Source: Agrypnia vestita (taxonomy: Eukaryota; Arthropoda; Insecta; Trichoptera; Phryganeidae). Taken from it: a stretch of DNA of 64,000 bases. The translations under genes and the position numbers were made by a program. Below are positions 49,138 through 61,054 of this stretch, piece after piece (the stretch's first letter is position 1; every line of letters starts with the position of its first letter). The notes beneath the pieces were generated by a model that worked only from the letters and a program-made list of their open reading frames with translations, was not told the origin of the DNA and did not search any database. The stretch is taken from positions 93,478 through 157,477 of the forward strand of contig JADDOH010011286.1 of NCBI GenBank assembly GCA_016648135.1, in the 5' to 3' direction.

Positions 49138-49345
49138 ACCAGATCCTTTTTACAAATTGTTCTCTTTTAAATTTGTTTTCGTATTCGTATTTAATTATTA
49201 ATTCGTCTCCCATATATTTATTTTTTATTGTCTTTATTTCAAATTTTTATTTTTAATTTTTATTATGAGTTGTATCCTGATGAAGGTACGATTGGCCCCG
49301 AAATCTGTTGGTATTTTCAAGAAATTAGTGGTGAATTATATCAAA
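49138..49345 (+). repeat. Hammerhead-core repeat, copy C (best core)
   Basis: GTATCCTGATGAAGGTACGA (CTGATGA 49277-49283) then TTGGCCCCGAAATCTGTTGG (GAAA 49300-49303), with a possible short GG/CC stem between. The 3' end ATTTTCAAGAAATTAGTGGTG is the piece seen inverted at 115-162. The layout resembles hammerhead motifs of Penelope-like elements; activity is unproven and stem I is not evident. Confidence 0.55.
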
Positions 49346-49799
49346 TATATATGAATTATGTCAAATAATGAATCATAATTAATTGACAGATTTGCATTTT
49401 TTCCAATATTGTTGCTGCATATGTACTGTATTAATTTAGTTCCGTAATAATTCGTGTATTTTTCTCTAATTCTAATTCTCTTATTTTTCCCCTGTTTAAG
49501 CTTAAAACTCATTTAAAAACATTTTTGTCAAATGAGGAACATAATATAAAGAGAACTATTACCAAACTTGCGAAATAAGTTTAGTCTCTTTATTCAAGCT
49601 CACTCTATAAAATCACTTTTTTCTGTTGTTTCTTGCATATGTTTTAGCTTTTAGCCTTTACTTTTATCTCTATATTTGCTGTTTCCACATTTAAGTGATG
49701 AAAAGCATTTAAACTTATTGTTTTATTATTGCATTACTTATATGTTATGTGTTTTTCATTGTTTGTGAACCATTAAAAAAAATAAAATAATAATAATTG

Positions 49800-50270
49800 T
49801 ATTTTAACGCTAAGTGGCCAGATAATCTTATCATATCCTCACATTGCGAGCGAGTCACTCTCTCAGAATGATCGCTTTCGAGTGATATCTCGAGTAACTT
49901 GATATCGAGGCTCAATCGAGATCTGATATAATTATGTTGGCATTTAAATATCTCGACTTTAGTCGTCGAAAATATGTATTGTAGTTTGAACATGACACTG
50001 CCGTATTATCGCGCAAATGTCAGGATTTGTCAGAACACACTTTATTGTCTAGACTTTCTCTTTGTTTGTTTCTTCATTATTTCATCTCCGCCCTCCAAAC
50101 TTTTAAGACAATACCCTTAGCGAATATTTGCGATTCGTCACGACACATCCCATTCTGAGATCGCGCCTTTCGAATTTAAGGCTATATCTCTCGCTCATTC
50201 AATAACTTTGGCAGCGAGCCTTTATAATTGGTTTCCCTTCTTACGAGAGGTCTTGATAGGGTGGGGTGAA
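49800..50270. other. Unique stretch, several short inverted GATATC/CTCGAG motifs
   Basis: GAGTGATATCTCGAGTAACT and TTGATATCGAGGCTCAATCG lie next to each other. The rest is unique and non-coding. Confidence 0.25.
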
Positions 50271-52834
50271 ATGTATTTGATATTTTTTTTCAGTAATGTG
50301 TACTGCTAAAAGCAGCTTTCTTGTCAAAGGATATAAAAACGTAAACCTTTTAAATAGCACCATTACGATAATTCTGTTTATCAAGCTTTGAACTTATTTC
50401 TGTTTCACAGTTAAGGTAACATTAAGGTAAAAACAGGAGCTAAAATCTTCTACGTTATGACCCCAAAGGGATTTTTTTTGCTAAGAGTTAATGCGTTGTT
50501 ATTAAATTTAAAAAAAAGATTCCTTGAGTGGCCCTCGCATGTCAGTTCCTTATTTTCATTATAATTCCAAATTTTGCTTCCCATTGAAAGACTCGTAATA
50601 ACATGTACTATGTCTTAAAAACCATCGGTGATCTTATTATTATAATTACTTCTTACGTCGTTTCATCGTAATAAAATAAAATAAGGATATTTTTTGCAAA
50701 AACTTTGTTGATGGAACAGTCTGAATAATTTGAATGATTGTTATAGTTGATTTAATGACAATAGCGTCATAGAAAAAATAAATAATGATAGGACTTACCG
50801 AATCTCGATGGATCGTAACCGCGTGATGATAAGGTTTTGAACAACGTTTTTCTTCGCTGTCCAGTAGTGATGGTCAAACCGTTATTTTAACCGGTTATAC
50901 ATGATACACTTATTTGTGATTTGTATCGATGATTGGTAACTGTAAGAATATCTGTTGTCTAGTACCAGGTTGGCCGTCGAGTAGCGAATAGTGTGTTGCC
51001 GTTTGAAATACCATCACAACTGTCCAGCCTCCTGATATCGTGCCTTGATGATATATAGCATAAAGCCTTCACAGTGTATAATACGAAAATAAATTCGCTT
51101 CGTCGAATCGATTAAGTTCTCGTGCACTGAGGTTATAAACAGACACAGCTAATGTATTTTATTTGTGTACACATTATTAGATTATTCTTTACGCCACCCG
51201 GCATGAATGACATTAAGAGATTATTATTTTTATTGTCACTTGTTATGGTACATATTAAACTATTATTTTATTAGAAAATTTTTGAAAAACATGGCTGCGA
51301 CACGTTTTTATTTAGGTTTCTATTTTTTATATAGGTATTAGGTATCTCTTCTGTGACTGATATGCAACTTTCCCAGGTGCACCTTTATTCGAGACAGAAA
51401 ATAATATCATGGACATATTTAGTAAAAAATTAAAGAGTCAACAAACCTACGAGTAAAACAGAGAAATTGGCTTTTTAAATATATAAACTATCTCTGTCTC
51501 AGAATCGACAGCATGTTTCTCTTTAAAGTAGTCAAGCTGTCATGGAATACGTCTACTCAAACTCACTGTACTCATTGCCCAGTTTGTGTAGACTAGGTAT
51601 ACAGTGATGAGTGTATGTGGGAATTTGTTCCCGTATCATCGATGTATGATTATGTAAACGTATTACTTTTTATTGTTTCAAGCCCTCTAAAAATCTCAAA
51701 CAATATATTTAAGTTTAATGGCAGATTAGCGACTTCACGATTAAAATCGAATTTTAACCAGAAATAATAAATTAACCTTTACGGAACAGTTGATACTTAT
51801 GGTTTTCGGAATGTTGACTTGTATATGCTCTTACAGTTCTCATATACTGTAACTTGCGCAAGTAATTAACAAGTTTTAGGTTGATCGAACCCAAATTTAT
51901 TATTTTCCCCAGCCAAACTTCCAGAATCATTACCGAAGGAAACACACGGCATATTCTCGTTCTAGCTGGAGAGTAGTTGATATTGGAGAGAGTGGGTTTC
52001 AGACAGTGGTACATAATTCTGCACGCAATAAACTTTATGATTGTGCCGCGTTGAAGGCAACACTGACCTCGCTGAAAAGCCTTAATTTATTTGCTTAAAT
52101 CCCGGCAAAGGTTTTTTCGAGGTACATGCTAATATTTGTGGGAACAGGTGTTGTAAAACGCAAATAATAGCTTTCTGGGTGACATTGTTTTGACAAAACT
52201 CTGAGGAATTTTGTTTGTGAAATTTTAAGTAGGTTGAATGGGTAAAACGTACACTGTTTCGTGGTCGGAATGGAAATACTTGTTAAATGTTGCGTTTCGT
52301 GCACCTGTGGCCTTTCTCGTTTCATTGTTTAATTGTATAAATATGATTTACGTCGGTATACGAATTCGTAACTCACTCCTATTGAAAAATTCAATATACT
52401 TGTATAGTAACAATTCCAACTAAAAAATAATTTTATATACTAGAATATAAAAAAAAATTCAGTTTCATTTATGTAGGTACCGATTTTATTACTGATTTGT
52501 GCTACATTCGCCTTGTGATCTAGAGACGCAGACATATTCCGTTTTGATTTCTGAAACCTGAAAATATTTTAAAAATGTTTTTTTTTAAATTTAAAATGTC
52601 TGTACGAAAATCTTGTACATAAAACGACTTTAAATAAATTCTCTGGTGCCTGAAAATTTTTACAAATACTGATGATTTCGAAATTGGTTTTTTTATTATA
52701 TAGTTAAATAAATTTAACGTTTTTTTTAAATATTAAAGAAAATAAGCTTTCAAAAACAGATTTTTTTCATATCATATTGTATCTGTTTTTGACACATATT
52801 AATCAATACATACAAAAGATTACGTATTAAACTG

Positions 52835-52990
52835 ATCTCGACGGTCCCTATACAAATTCGTACATTTACACAAAAATGAATTTTTGACGTTTTTATACAA
52901 ATGCATAGAAAATGCTCTTCGCCTTACATTAAAAAAAAACTTTTTTTCAGAGTGATAAACCACTAAATTGTAGGTAGTGTGCGGTGTAAC
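52835..52990 (+). repeat. GACGGTCCCTA-family repeat, second copy
   Basis: GACGGTCCCTATACAAATTC then AAATGCATAGAAAATGCTC and an A run followed by CTTTTTTTCAGAG, related in inverted order to 44640-44880. Confidence 0.45.
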
Positions 52991-53611
52991 CTATCTTGAG
53001 AGTAAGTATCCACGGTATAGTTGAGTGTCCTGATTTTATCATAAAACGGAATTGACTCTCAAGTAAGTATTAAGTTAGAATCGCGAGGCGATCCTCGATC
53101 ACGAGGCCCGGCTACAACAACAACAGCAATAAATAGTTATTAGATTTTAAAGTAATTTAATCATATATTTTGGGACTTGAAAAGCATTAGATAATATTTA
53201 TTTGAAGAGAATCTTATTTAAAGATCATATTAAACGTTCACGCGAATTATAGACATTAGAAACAAAACTTAATATTTTCTTGCTTATGGTTTGCGCTTCT
53301 TTGTCTTCAGATAAACTCTTTAATAAATGTGATTCGTATGTCATAATGTATGGTGAAATTTTCGAAAATTTTAAGCGTAATATATTGTTTAATGTTTACT
53401 TATGAATCAATTCCGTTTTATTTTGAAATCGGGACGCTAGATCGAGGATAATTATTCTCGAAAAGCTCCGCTATACCTCCCACCGCTACGTTACTGACGC
53501 TTTTTGTAGATGTGTTAGTCAACGTAGGTACCGTGGATATTATGACCATGATCGATTTCCAATTTTTTTTGTCGACAAGCCTCCTGTGTGTTCTATCTAT
53601 CCACGTGTCCC

Positions 53612-53944
53612 TTGTCATAGATCTTTTGATATTTTATCTTTGACAATGGTTTGGAAGTTTCCGCCATTTTGCGCCAGGCTAGCGTCTGCCTGCGCGCGCA
53701 TCTCTCTCGGCCTGCGATGCGCGCGCCGACGGCATCTTTTCTCAAATCCTGCGTCAATTTCCGGACTATTTACATGACAAAACCCGAGCGGTGTCCTTTT
53801 GCGATCGACTCCATGACAGCCCGAGAAAAGATACCGTCGGCGGAGCGCGCCCATGCAGCAGCGCCGCCTGGCGTTAAAAAAAAGGCACATGCCGGAAATT
53901 CCGAATCATTGTCAAAGATACAAATATCAAGAGACCTATGACAA
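53612..53944. mobile_element. 333-bp GC-rich element with long TIRs next to an exon
   Basis: Left TTGTCATAGATCTTTTGATA and, read inward from the right, TTGTCATAGGTCTCTTGATA. The arms stay related for about 130 bp (TATCTTTGACAATG, GCGCCAGGC / ACGCCAGGC, GCCGACGGCATCTTTTCTC / GCCGACGGTATCTTTTCTC). Such long TIRs fit Mutator-like or foldback elements. Several ORFs inside (60-96 codons on both strands) are artefacts of GC content. CGTGTC occurs close to both ends and may be part of a target duplication. Confidence 0.75.
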
Positions 53945-53999
53945 CGTGTCAAAACATGCGGACCAAACCAAACTAAGCTGCCCCCTCGCGCTGTTTCAG

Positions 54000-54117
54000 G
54001 TGTTCATAGCCGGGTGCCGGGACGACCCCCGGACGCTGGCGCTGCTGAGCGTGGTGCGCGCCCGCCTGCTGCCGGGCCGCATCGTGGCCGTGGCCGAACC
54101 CACCGAGGGCAACAAAG
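54000..54117 (+). CDS. SPATA20: SPATA20-like protein, next internal exon (partial gene)
   Basis: Next exon of the same gene. It follows CGCTGTTTCAG and ends at AAAG|GTGTGT. It starts in phase 0, matching the phase-0 end of the exon at 15641, and leaves in phase 1. It encodes VFIAGCRDDPRTLALLSVVR and then a stretch rich in L, V and P ending EPTEGNKG. This fits the near-C-terminal part of SPATA20 that follows the ALPEMV block, a beta-strand (VFIAG, compare IVICG in vertebrates) and a helix with a conserved D-T-L/K-A-L pattern. Known family members carry roughly 40-50 more residues with a CxxxxC-type motif; I could not find that final exon before 64000. A CTAA branch-point candidate lies about 25 bases upstream. 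A long-TIR transposon ends only 55 bp before this exon. Confidence 0.88.
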
Positions 54118-55215
54118 GTGTGTCAGAAATACGTGAGTTGAGCAGATTACCTTCCGCTTCTCACATCTCATTCCACTCCGCTGTCTGATGGTAGAAGTTG
54201 TACATGTATGGTGGTAGCGGGTTGTGGTGGTGGTGACTGAATTTAACATTTTATGTATTGCAAATTATGTATTATGTATTTATGTACGATGATGGATGGA
54301 ATTGCCACCACCGAACGTGGTTCGGAGTAAAGAAAGGAAGATTTTCCTCCTCAATCTCCGCCGCTCTCAATCTATCTAGACACTTGAATATACTTGTAAA
54401 ATAACTCTCTAACTGTATAATATCTCTATTACATTCACTATTTGCACAGTTGAAATTGGACTTACGGAATCCGTCCTGGTTCTTGGGTTGCGGAGCTCCG
54501 CATGTTGCAATCGAGCGAATTCGAAAACAGAAACAGATGTCTATTTCCAAAACGTTTTAACTTCGAACGCCATTTTCGACCAATGATTTTTTTATTGATT
54601 AATATTAAAGTTTACATAATATTTTACATATATGATACACATTATTTAATTTTGATGGATTTTTTTCAATTTTTTTTTTGGTCCCATGAATGTATAAACT
54701 TGTGTGTATGAACGGAGAGTGTCACAAGCGAGATAGATAACTGTTTTTTTTTTTAAATAATTTATAATACATACATGCAAAGAAATATAGGTATATAGAA
54801 ATATTTAAAGATAAGAATGTTATGTTAATATTACAATATTAAAAAATAAGCATGTTAAGGTTAATATCATAAATCTCATTACTCAATTGTTCAATGATTT
54901 TACGAACTTTTTGAGCTTTGCATAATGTTGTATAGTTCTAATATTCGCTACATGATAGATGCTTCATTATTTCGATCGGCGGTCAGCGATCACGAAACAA
55001 TTTATTTTAATTCTGTACAACAGACGCATACTATGATTTTTATAAAATAAATTACGCCTATACACTCTAAACATTTCATTACACTCACTATAACATGAGC
55101 CAATAGCTCGAGTTTATAGGAGTATTTACAAGCTTTTATTAAACGGAAACCATTTGAAACATGTAGGCAATTATGTGTTACATGTTACAATGCATCACTG
55201 TTTTATACAAATACA

Positions 55216-55270
55216 CAGGGTGTTTCAGAACTAGTCCACAATACTTCGGGCTGTTCGTTTTAAGAATTTG
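55216..55270 (+). mobile_element. End fragment of the ACAGGGTGT family (copy f)
   Basis: ACAGGGTGTTTCAGAACTAG followed by TCCACAATACTTC as in the arm of the copy at 9611-10101. No partner arm found. Confidence 0.5.
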
Positions 55271-56059
55271 ATTCGAAAAAGTTTGTGAAAAACTTCAATA
55301 TTTCCTAATTTAGACAGATTTTATTATATTATAAAATCTTCGCATTACTCCAGATACATTATGTAACGAATACGATTATTTTATTATATTTATTGCATGT
55401 TCTCAGAAGTACAATAAAAAGATACATACTCGTAATTGTTCAAATGAAAAATATTGTTCTTCTATTCCACACCAGTTTTAAATTTGACGGGTCAGAAAAT
55501 TGGAAAAAAATTTGGATTCAAGCGACTTAAAGTTTTCATTTCAATACTTCCTAAAGTAGCCTAAACTGAATTTTATAAATTAATTTGCTTAAATTCAAAT
55601 CATATCAAATAATTTAAACCTACAGAAAAACATCTGGTTCAAATTTTGCATGGTTTTTATAATTTTATTTGACAATACCTACGCATTATTGTTTTAAATT
55701 AAATACGTAATATATTTATTATTACCGTATTACCTCGAATAAAGGCTCGGCCTATATTGATTTATTTAAAATTTGACCCCGGCTACTATTCAGGGATAGG
55801 CAACTATTTGAGGCTGGCTTCTATTTTCAAATTATGGAATGTTAATGACACATCAGGATGAGAACGGTTAAGTGAAAGTGGATAAGCATGTCGTGCTTCA
55901 TGTTTCTGTGAGTTGTAACAGTAATAAGATAAAAATCCACCATACATACGGTTTCATTGCTTCATTTTACATATACTCGTATCTCATCGAAAATTTTTGC
56001 AAAAGAGCAATAAAAAATGCGGTTTGTTATATATATGTTTTTTGATTTCAAACTATGCA

Positions 56060-56390
56060 GTGGTGATTTAAGTACAATAATTAGTATGTATGAGCCATGC
56101 ATACGAGGGACATTCTACTTTGGGCGCTCGAAAAAAAGACTATTTTTATGAATTTTTTATGCGATAATGAATAAGATATTGTTGTAGGGTTTGTTAGGCT
56201 TAATGAATACACTCTTGAAATATATTAATTTTTTTTTTTATATATTTTATACACTTTTAACATACCTAAACACCTCGTGGTTTGAATACAACGCCTAATC
56301 TTTATACATAATCTCATAAAAATTCATAAAAATAGCCTTTTTTACAAGCAGCTATTAAGAGAGAATTCTCCCTTAAATAGAAAGAGATCT
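56060..56390. mobile_element. Degenerate MITE related to 43198-43367
   Basis: TTAAGTACAATAATTAGTAT then GAGCCATGCATACGAGGGAC parallels the left arm of the 170-bp MITE, and CTTAAATAGAAAGAGATCTA its right end. A 160-200 bp AT-rich interior has been gained. Confidence 0.45.
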
Positions 56391-56573
56391 AACAAGCATA
56401 CAATCAAGATATTCATATACACGTAATAAATATACCTTGAGTGTGTTGCGTTTATTGACTTATGAAGTGAAACTTTTTTCTCAGAATATATTACAAAATA
56501 TTGCTTAGCAACAATATTTATTTATTTAGGCCATTTATTCACAACCTCAAAATTAAATTATACGCTTATACTA

Positions 56574-56650
56574 AATAAAGTGGTTCAGTGGTAGAGTGCT
56601 CACCTGCCACGCCGGTACGCCGGGTTGGATCCCCGGCTGATGTACCCCCT
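56574..56650 (+). pseudogene. tRNA-Gly(GCC)-like relic
   Basis: TGGTTCAGTGGTAGAGTGCT (A box and D arm), CTGCCAC anticodon loop with GCC at 56606-56608, a good T-arm GCCGGGTTGGATCCCCGGC, and a T run at the end (Pol III terminator). The acceptor stem (AATAAAG against TGATGTA) and the anticodon stem do not pair, and the T-loop has TTGGATC instead of TTCGATC. It is therefore a dead tRNA or a SINE head, not a working gene. Confidence 0.7.
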
Positions 56651-58524
56651 TTTTATAATAATATTTCAATGTCTAACCTTTAGACTACCAGAATTTGTAA
56701 TGCAGATAAATTAAACTTTTTATTTCACCACAGTTTTATCACAACATAATCCGAAAAGTGTTAAATGTATATTTGAATATATTAGAAATAAATAGTTAGC
56801 TGTGTGAGTATGTACATACGGTGAATTTCACTGTAAAATAATTAATACCCAGCCAGGATTCCAACTATGAATGTTCTGATCCATAACCGAAAGACGCGAT
56901 GACTGACGCTGCAAATTTACCGTACACAAACTTAATTTTGTGTTGTGCATGTTTTCGTACTGCAAAAGGTTTACTTTATCTCCTCAAAGAAGTTTCATTT
57001 CAATAACAATAATAAAATTCGTTCTAAAATATGCAGTTTATTTATTTTTTGGTCGGCGTTCACCAGGATTTGAAACTGTGAATTTTTATCTTATTACCTT
57101 GCGAACTGACACACATCATTGAAATTTTACGCTTCATACGATATGCTTCATATTCGCAATATGTATTATTCTCTAGTGATCATCTACCTTCAAGGAAAAC
57201 ATATGTAAGTAAGTACCCACAAAATCACATAATTTCCATTTATCATTGTCACGTATATTTAAGGTGACCTGCAATCTCATTCTGGGTTCTATGCGCGAAC
57301 TTTTATGAATTGTTTTTCACGTTTTTTAGTTCCGCGACGTTTGGACTGCTTACGTTAATGGTATGCATAGCCAGCTCGATACCCGGAATCAGGTTGCAGG
57401 TAGATATTATATAACTTTTATGTAAATATTTTATTCTCAGTATTCTAACATTCCTCACTATGTTTACCGCATTTTACTAGTTTTTAGGTTATAATGTAAT
57501 TTTATGTATTACTACTACCATTTTTCCATCCGGCTTCTTCCAAGATTCAGTTTTGTGTTTATTAATTTCGTATTACCTTATATTTCGCTGAAAAAATAAT
57601 AATACGTGCAAGAATGTTAAAAGCGGAAACAAATCGTGACTCAACACGCTCAAACAAATTTAAAACCATTATTTTAAAAACTTGATAAGATATGGTGTAT
57701 GATCCTTTTTTTTCACATGTATAATGGAATTGGAAAGGACCAAAGCTGATGATTAAAATGATGTCACGAGCTGAAAATAGTTGCATTGACCTATAAACTG
57801 TTTTGCGAGTTTCTGCTGCTTTGCACAAACAGATCTTCCGGTTTAAAATTAAGCTTTTATTAATTTATTATTAATATTCTGATGTTTAATTTTTTTTTTC
57901 AATATTTATAACGGGTAGTCATTCTGTAAATATTAATTAACAAATAAGAGTAACCTCGGTCGATATCTTCGCCTCAATTACTGCTTGAAAGCCACGGCTG
58001 GGCTCAAATCAAGAACATAATCCGTTTGAGATTTTGGAGGTCAGAATTGATTGCTTCTCGGAACGACTTGCTTTACTTCATTAAAACGATTTCACGTACG
58101 CTAATTGTTTTCAGAAATTTCGACGTTGAGCTTTACCTTTAGTTGGCAGATATTTACTTTGGGAAAAACATCACGCGTACAACTTGCTTACAAGGAGATT
58201 TTAATGAACTATTAATTAAATGGGATCTTGAATCAGTATGAAAAAAAAAACAATACGTCTACATGTAAGCTCATCTTATGCTAAATTGAATTATTTGTAG
58301 TAAAATTGCTAATGTCCTACTATTTTTAAATTTTACGGGGCAATTTTTTAAATATTCATTGGCGTTTCAATTTACAAATCAGCGTTTCAATTTACAAACC
58401 TTACTATTCTCTATCAACCTGCACGACCTGACACATCATATTCTTCCATTTTGTAGATCTTACCTAGAAATGGTAATAACAAAAGAAGAAAAATAACACA
58501 TAGTAGACGAATTCCATGCGGGGC

Positions 58525-59134
58525 AGCACGGTCTTGCATTGTAATTAAAAAAATGTCAACTTGGAGACGAATGAGAAGGTCCGATATGGGAACTTTTGCT
58601 CATATAACGGTCCTGGGTAAGCGGTGGGTACCATTCACAGATCTTACCTAGATTCTGGAAGTAAAGAAAACTCGATTTGTCTTAAAAATATTCACATTTT
58701 TCTACAGATATTATTGATCAAATAACAAAGCACGGTCTTGCATTGTAACTAAAAAAATGTCAACCTGGAGACGAATGAAAAGGACCGATATGGGAGCTTT
58801 TGCTCATATAACGGTCCTGGGTAAGCGGTGGGTACCATTCACAGATCTTACCTAGATTCTGGAAGTATAGAAAATCGATTTGTCTTAAAAATATAAACAT
58901 TTTTCTACAGATATTATTGATCAAATAACATAGCACGGTCTTGCATTGTAACTAAAAAAATGTCAACCTGGAGACGAATGAGAAGGACCGATGTGGGAGC
59001 TTTTGCTCATAAAACGGTCCTGGGTAGGCGGTGGGTACCATTCACAATTCTTACCTAGATTCTGGAAGTATAGAAAACTCGATTTGTCTTAAAAATATTC
59101 ACATTTTTCTACGGATATTATTGATCAAATAACA
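58525..59134 (+). repeat. Tandem array, three units of about 204 bp
   Basis: Units start AGCACGGTCTTGCATTGTAA at 58525, 58729 and 58932. Each has AGGACCGATATGGGAGC then TTTTGCTCATATAACGGTCC, which fold back on each other as a stem of about 16 bp, followed by GGTAAGCGGTGGGTACCATT and GATCTTACCTAGATTCTGGA. A decayed partial unit (GATCTTACCTAGAAATGG) precedes the array at about 58456. No ORF. Confidence 0.85.
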
Positions 59135-59847
59135 TTTACCGAATTCTCAATATTGTAACGTGATAATAGAAAAAGATCAAGATTATTAACAAATTGTTGA
59201 TAATTTGTATTTAAAAAATTATCTTAACATGATTATCGTTACTGTTCATCTAAGAACTCGACAGATGCTGCCCTTGTCGAAGTCAATAGTGTTCACCACG
59301 CTCGCAAACAAAAACATTTTCCGAAGCAATCTTATAAGTACATCTCTTCGTGTTTTTGCGTGTTATCTGAGATCCTTACCGACCCCTTGATGGTTCGCAG
59401 CAGCCCGGGAGGGAGGTCTCGGGTTTTTTTTTTAGTTTTTTGCTAATCGAGTTATAAATACTACATCGGAATCTCGTTATGTTTGATCTCTGAGTAATAA
59501 TGTAAGGAATGATGTTGAGAGTGTTTCTTGGTTGTTTTTTCGATGTCATATATGAGAAAAAAACTAAAATAGTATCGAACGAATTATTATGATTAAGTGT
59601 TTTTGGGATTGGGCCTCTTTAAATAACTTAGCTATATTCTTCATCATCTAGACAGTAGACAGATTTACATAACATTTTTCTGAATAATATAACATAATAT
59701 AAACAACAGCTGTCGTTTTGCCGTTGTTGTCTTTTAGGAAAGGGAAAAAAAGAAGATGAAAACACTGTGTAGTTATGAAATATTAGAAAACGTCAACGTA
59801 GAAAATTTTAATTGGTCATTTTAAATAAGAGCAGATTTCTAGTATGT

Positions 59848-60230
59848 AAAAAAACTATCCCATAAAAACCAAGTTTTTCTTATACTCCTTTTCTCATTTA
59901 CTAGTTGAAACAGGTTTGGCGCTTACCCCACGCGTTGGATTTAAGTCGGGCGAAGCTACGAAAGGGAGTATTAAAAAATTTCGATAAATCCAAAATTATA
60001 CTGTATTTATTAATTTTTTTTAAACGAAAATTTGTTAGATCATTTTTATGGTCGCCACGAGTCTGCTTGCAAAGTTTAAGCTCGATTGGATTATGGGAAA
60101 AGGGTTAAAAATCGATTCAAAGTTTTTTCGTCAGACAAGCAAGCAGACGTTACGAGTTAAAAGAAAGGGAGTAAAAAACTAACCCATAAAAACCAAGTTT
60201 TTACAATACTCCCTTTCTCATTTTCGGGTT
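59848..60230 (+). repeat. ACCCATAAAAACCAAG-family repeat, copy 3 and start of another
   Basis: AAAACTATCCCATAAAAACC start, a replaced middle, then AAATTTGTTAGATCATTTTT, CAAAGTTTAAGCTCGATTGG and GACAAGCAAGCAGACGTTAC. The end GTTAAAAGAAAGGGAGTAAA runs straight into a new AACTAACCCATAAAAACCAA at about 60177, so two copies are head to tail or share an end. Confidence 0.65.
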
Positions 60231-60589
60231 TCGTGTCTACCAGATGCGTCGAAGTATTTTCATACAACTTACTGAGTTGTATAATTTTTATAATTATAAG
60301 CGAATATTTGCGAAAGAAATAAAAATATCGATCACTCGTCACTATTGACGGTTTACTAATAGTTTTGTGGCTTCTCTGGCAACAGTTTACATTTGTGTCA
60401 TCGATATGTTTTTTTTTTCATTTTCCTGCAAGATAAATTTTATTTTATCCAACTCAATGAGTAAACATTGAGTTGTTTTATAATATAATACAACTATAAT
60501 TCTGGTCACCCTACCGCGCAAGCAGTATTCTAACGCTGAGCCAGCTAATCTTCCACCGAACTCGTCGTTCAATCTACCCTAATTTTAAC

Positions 60590-60960
60590 ACCATTTCATT
60601 TGCAACGTGCACGAAGTAGGTTGCTCAAAACGGTTGAGGGATTAGCCGGGACTACTTACTACGCCATTTTTTTTTACCTTTCCTCTCTCTGGCGCCGAAA
60701 CTACCGCCCCCCACATTAGTACGCCCCCAAAGCCTTCGTCCCCCGAGCACATTCCGTTAAGTTAAGGGAAGCCAATTAAGGGGTGGGGGTGGCTCACACT
60801 TTTATTTGGCTCTTCCGATCTCCCGCTAATCCCGGCATCATAAAGATTGATGGCGGCGATCGGCGGACAGGGCGAGAAGTGCCCGGGAAACGTCAGTATG
60901 CCGGGAGAACGGAGGCAGAAAAATACAAACACGGTTTCCGATGCTGAGTGATTGTTCATT
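60590..60960. other. GC-rich unique island
   Basis: CGCCGAAACTACCGCCCCCC, GGGGTGGGGGTGGCTC, then GCTAATCCCGGCATCATAAA and GATTGATGGCGGCGATCGGC. It looks like a conserved regulatory island (GATTGAT and CTAAT cores) rather than coding DNA. The minus ORFs are broken and have no motif. Confidence 0.4.
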
Positions 60961-61054
60961 TTTCCTATTTGTTTTCGGTTCGTATAAAATTTTACGTCTG
61001 TCTGGTGTTCGTCTGGTCAACAGTAGTTTTTTTGTGTTTTATTATTACACCCTT

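Larger units (their letters stand above)
15642..53999 (+). other. 38.4-kb phase-0 intron of the SPATA20-like gene
   Basis: The two exons join without a frame shift, so this 38,358-bp stretch is read as a single intron. It begins GTCAGT and ends TTTCAG. It holds LINE, SINE and MITE relics listed separately, several GC-richer unique islands, and two weak coding candidates (23268-23480 minus, 48452-48559 plus). No additional in-frame SPATA20 exon is needed between the two blocks, because the protein family reads continuously across the junction. Confidence 0.8.

Noticed and set aside
53586..53952. Several ORFs of 60-96 codons on both strands
   Set aside because: They run across the inverted arms of a GC-rich transposon and mirror each other.
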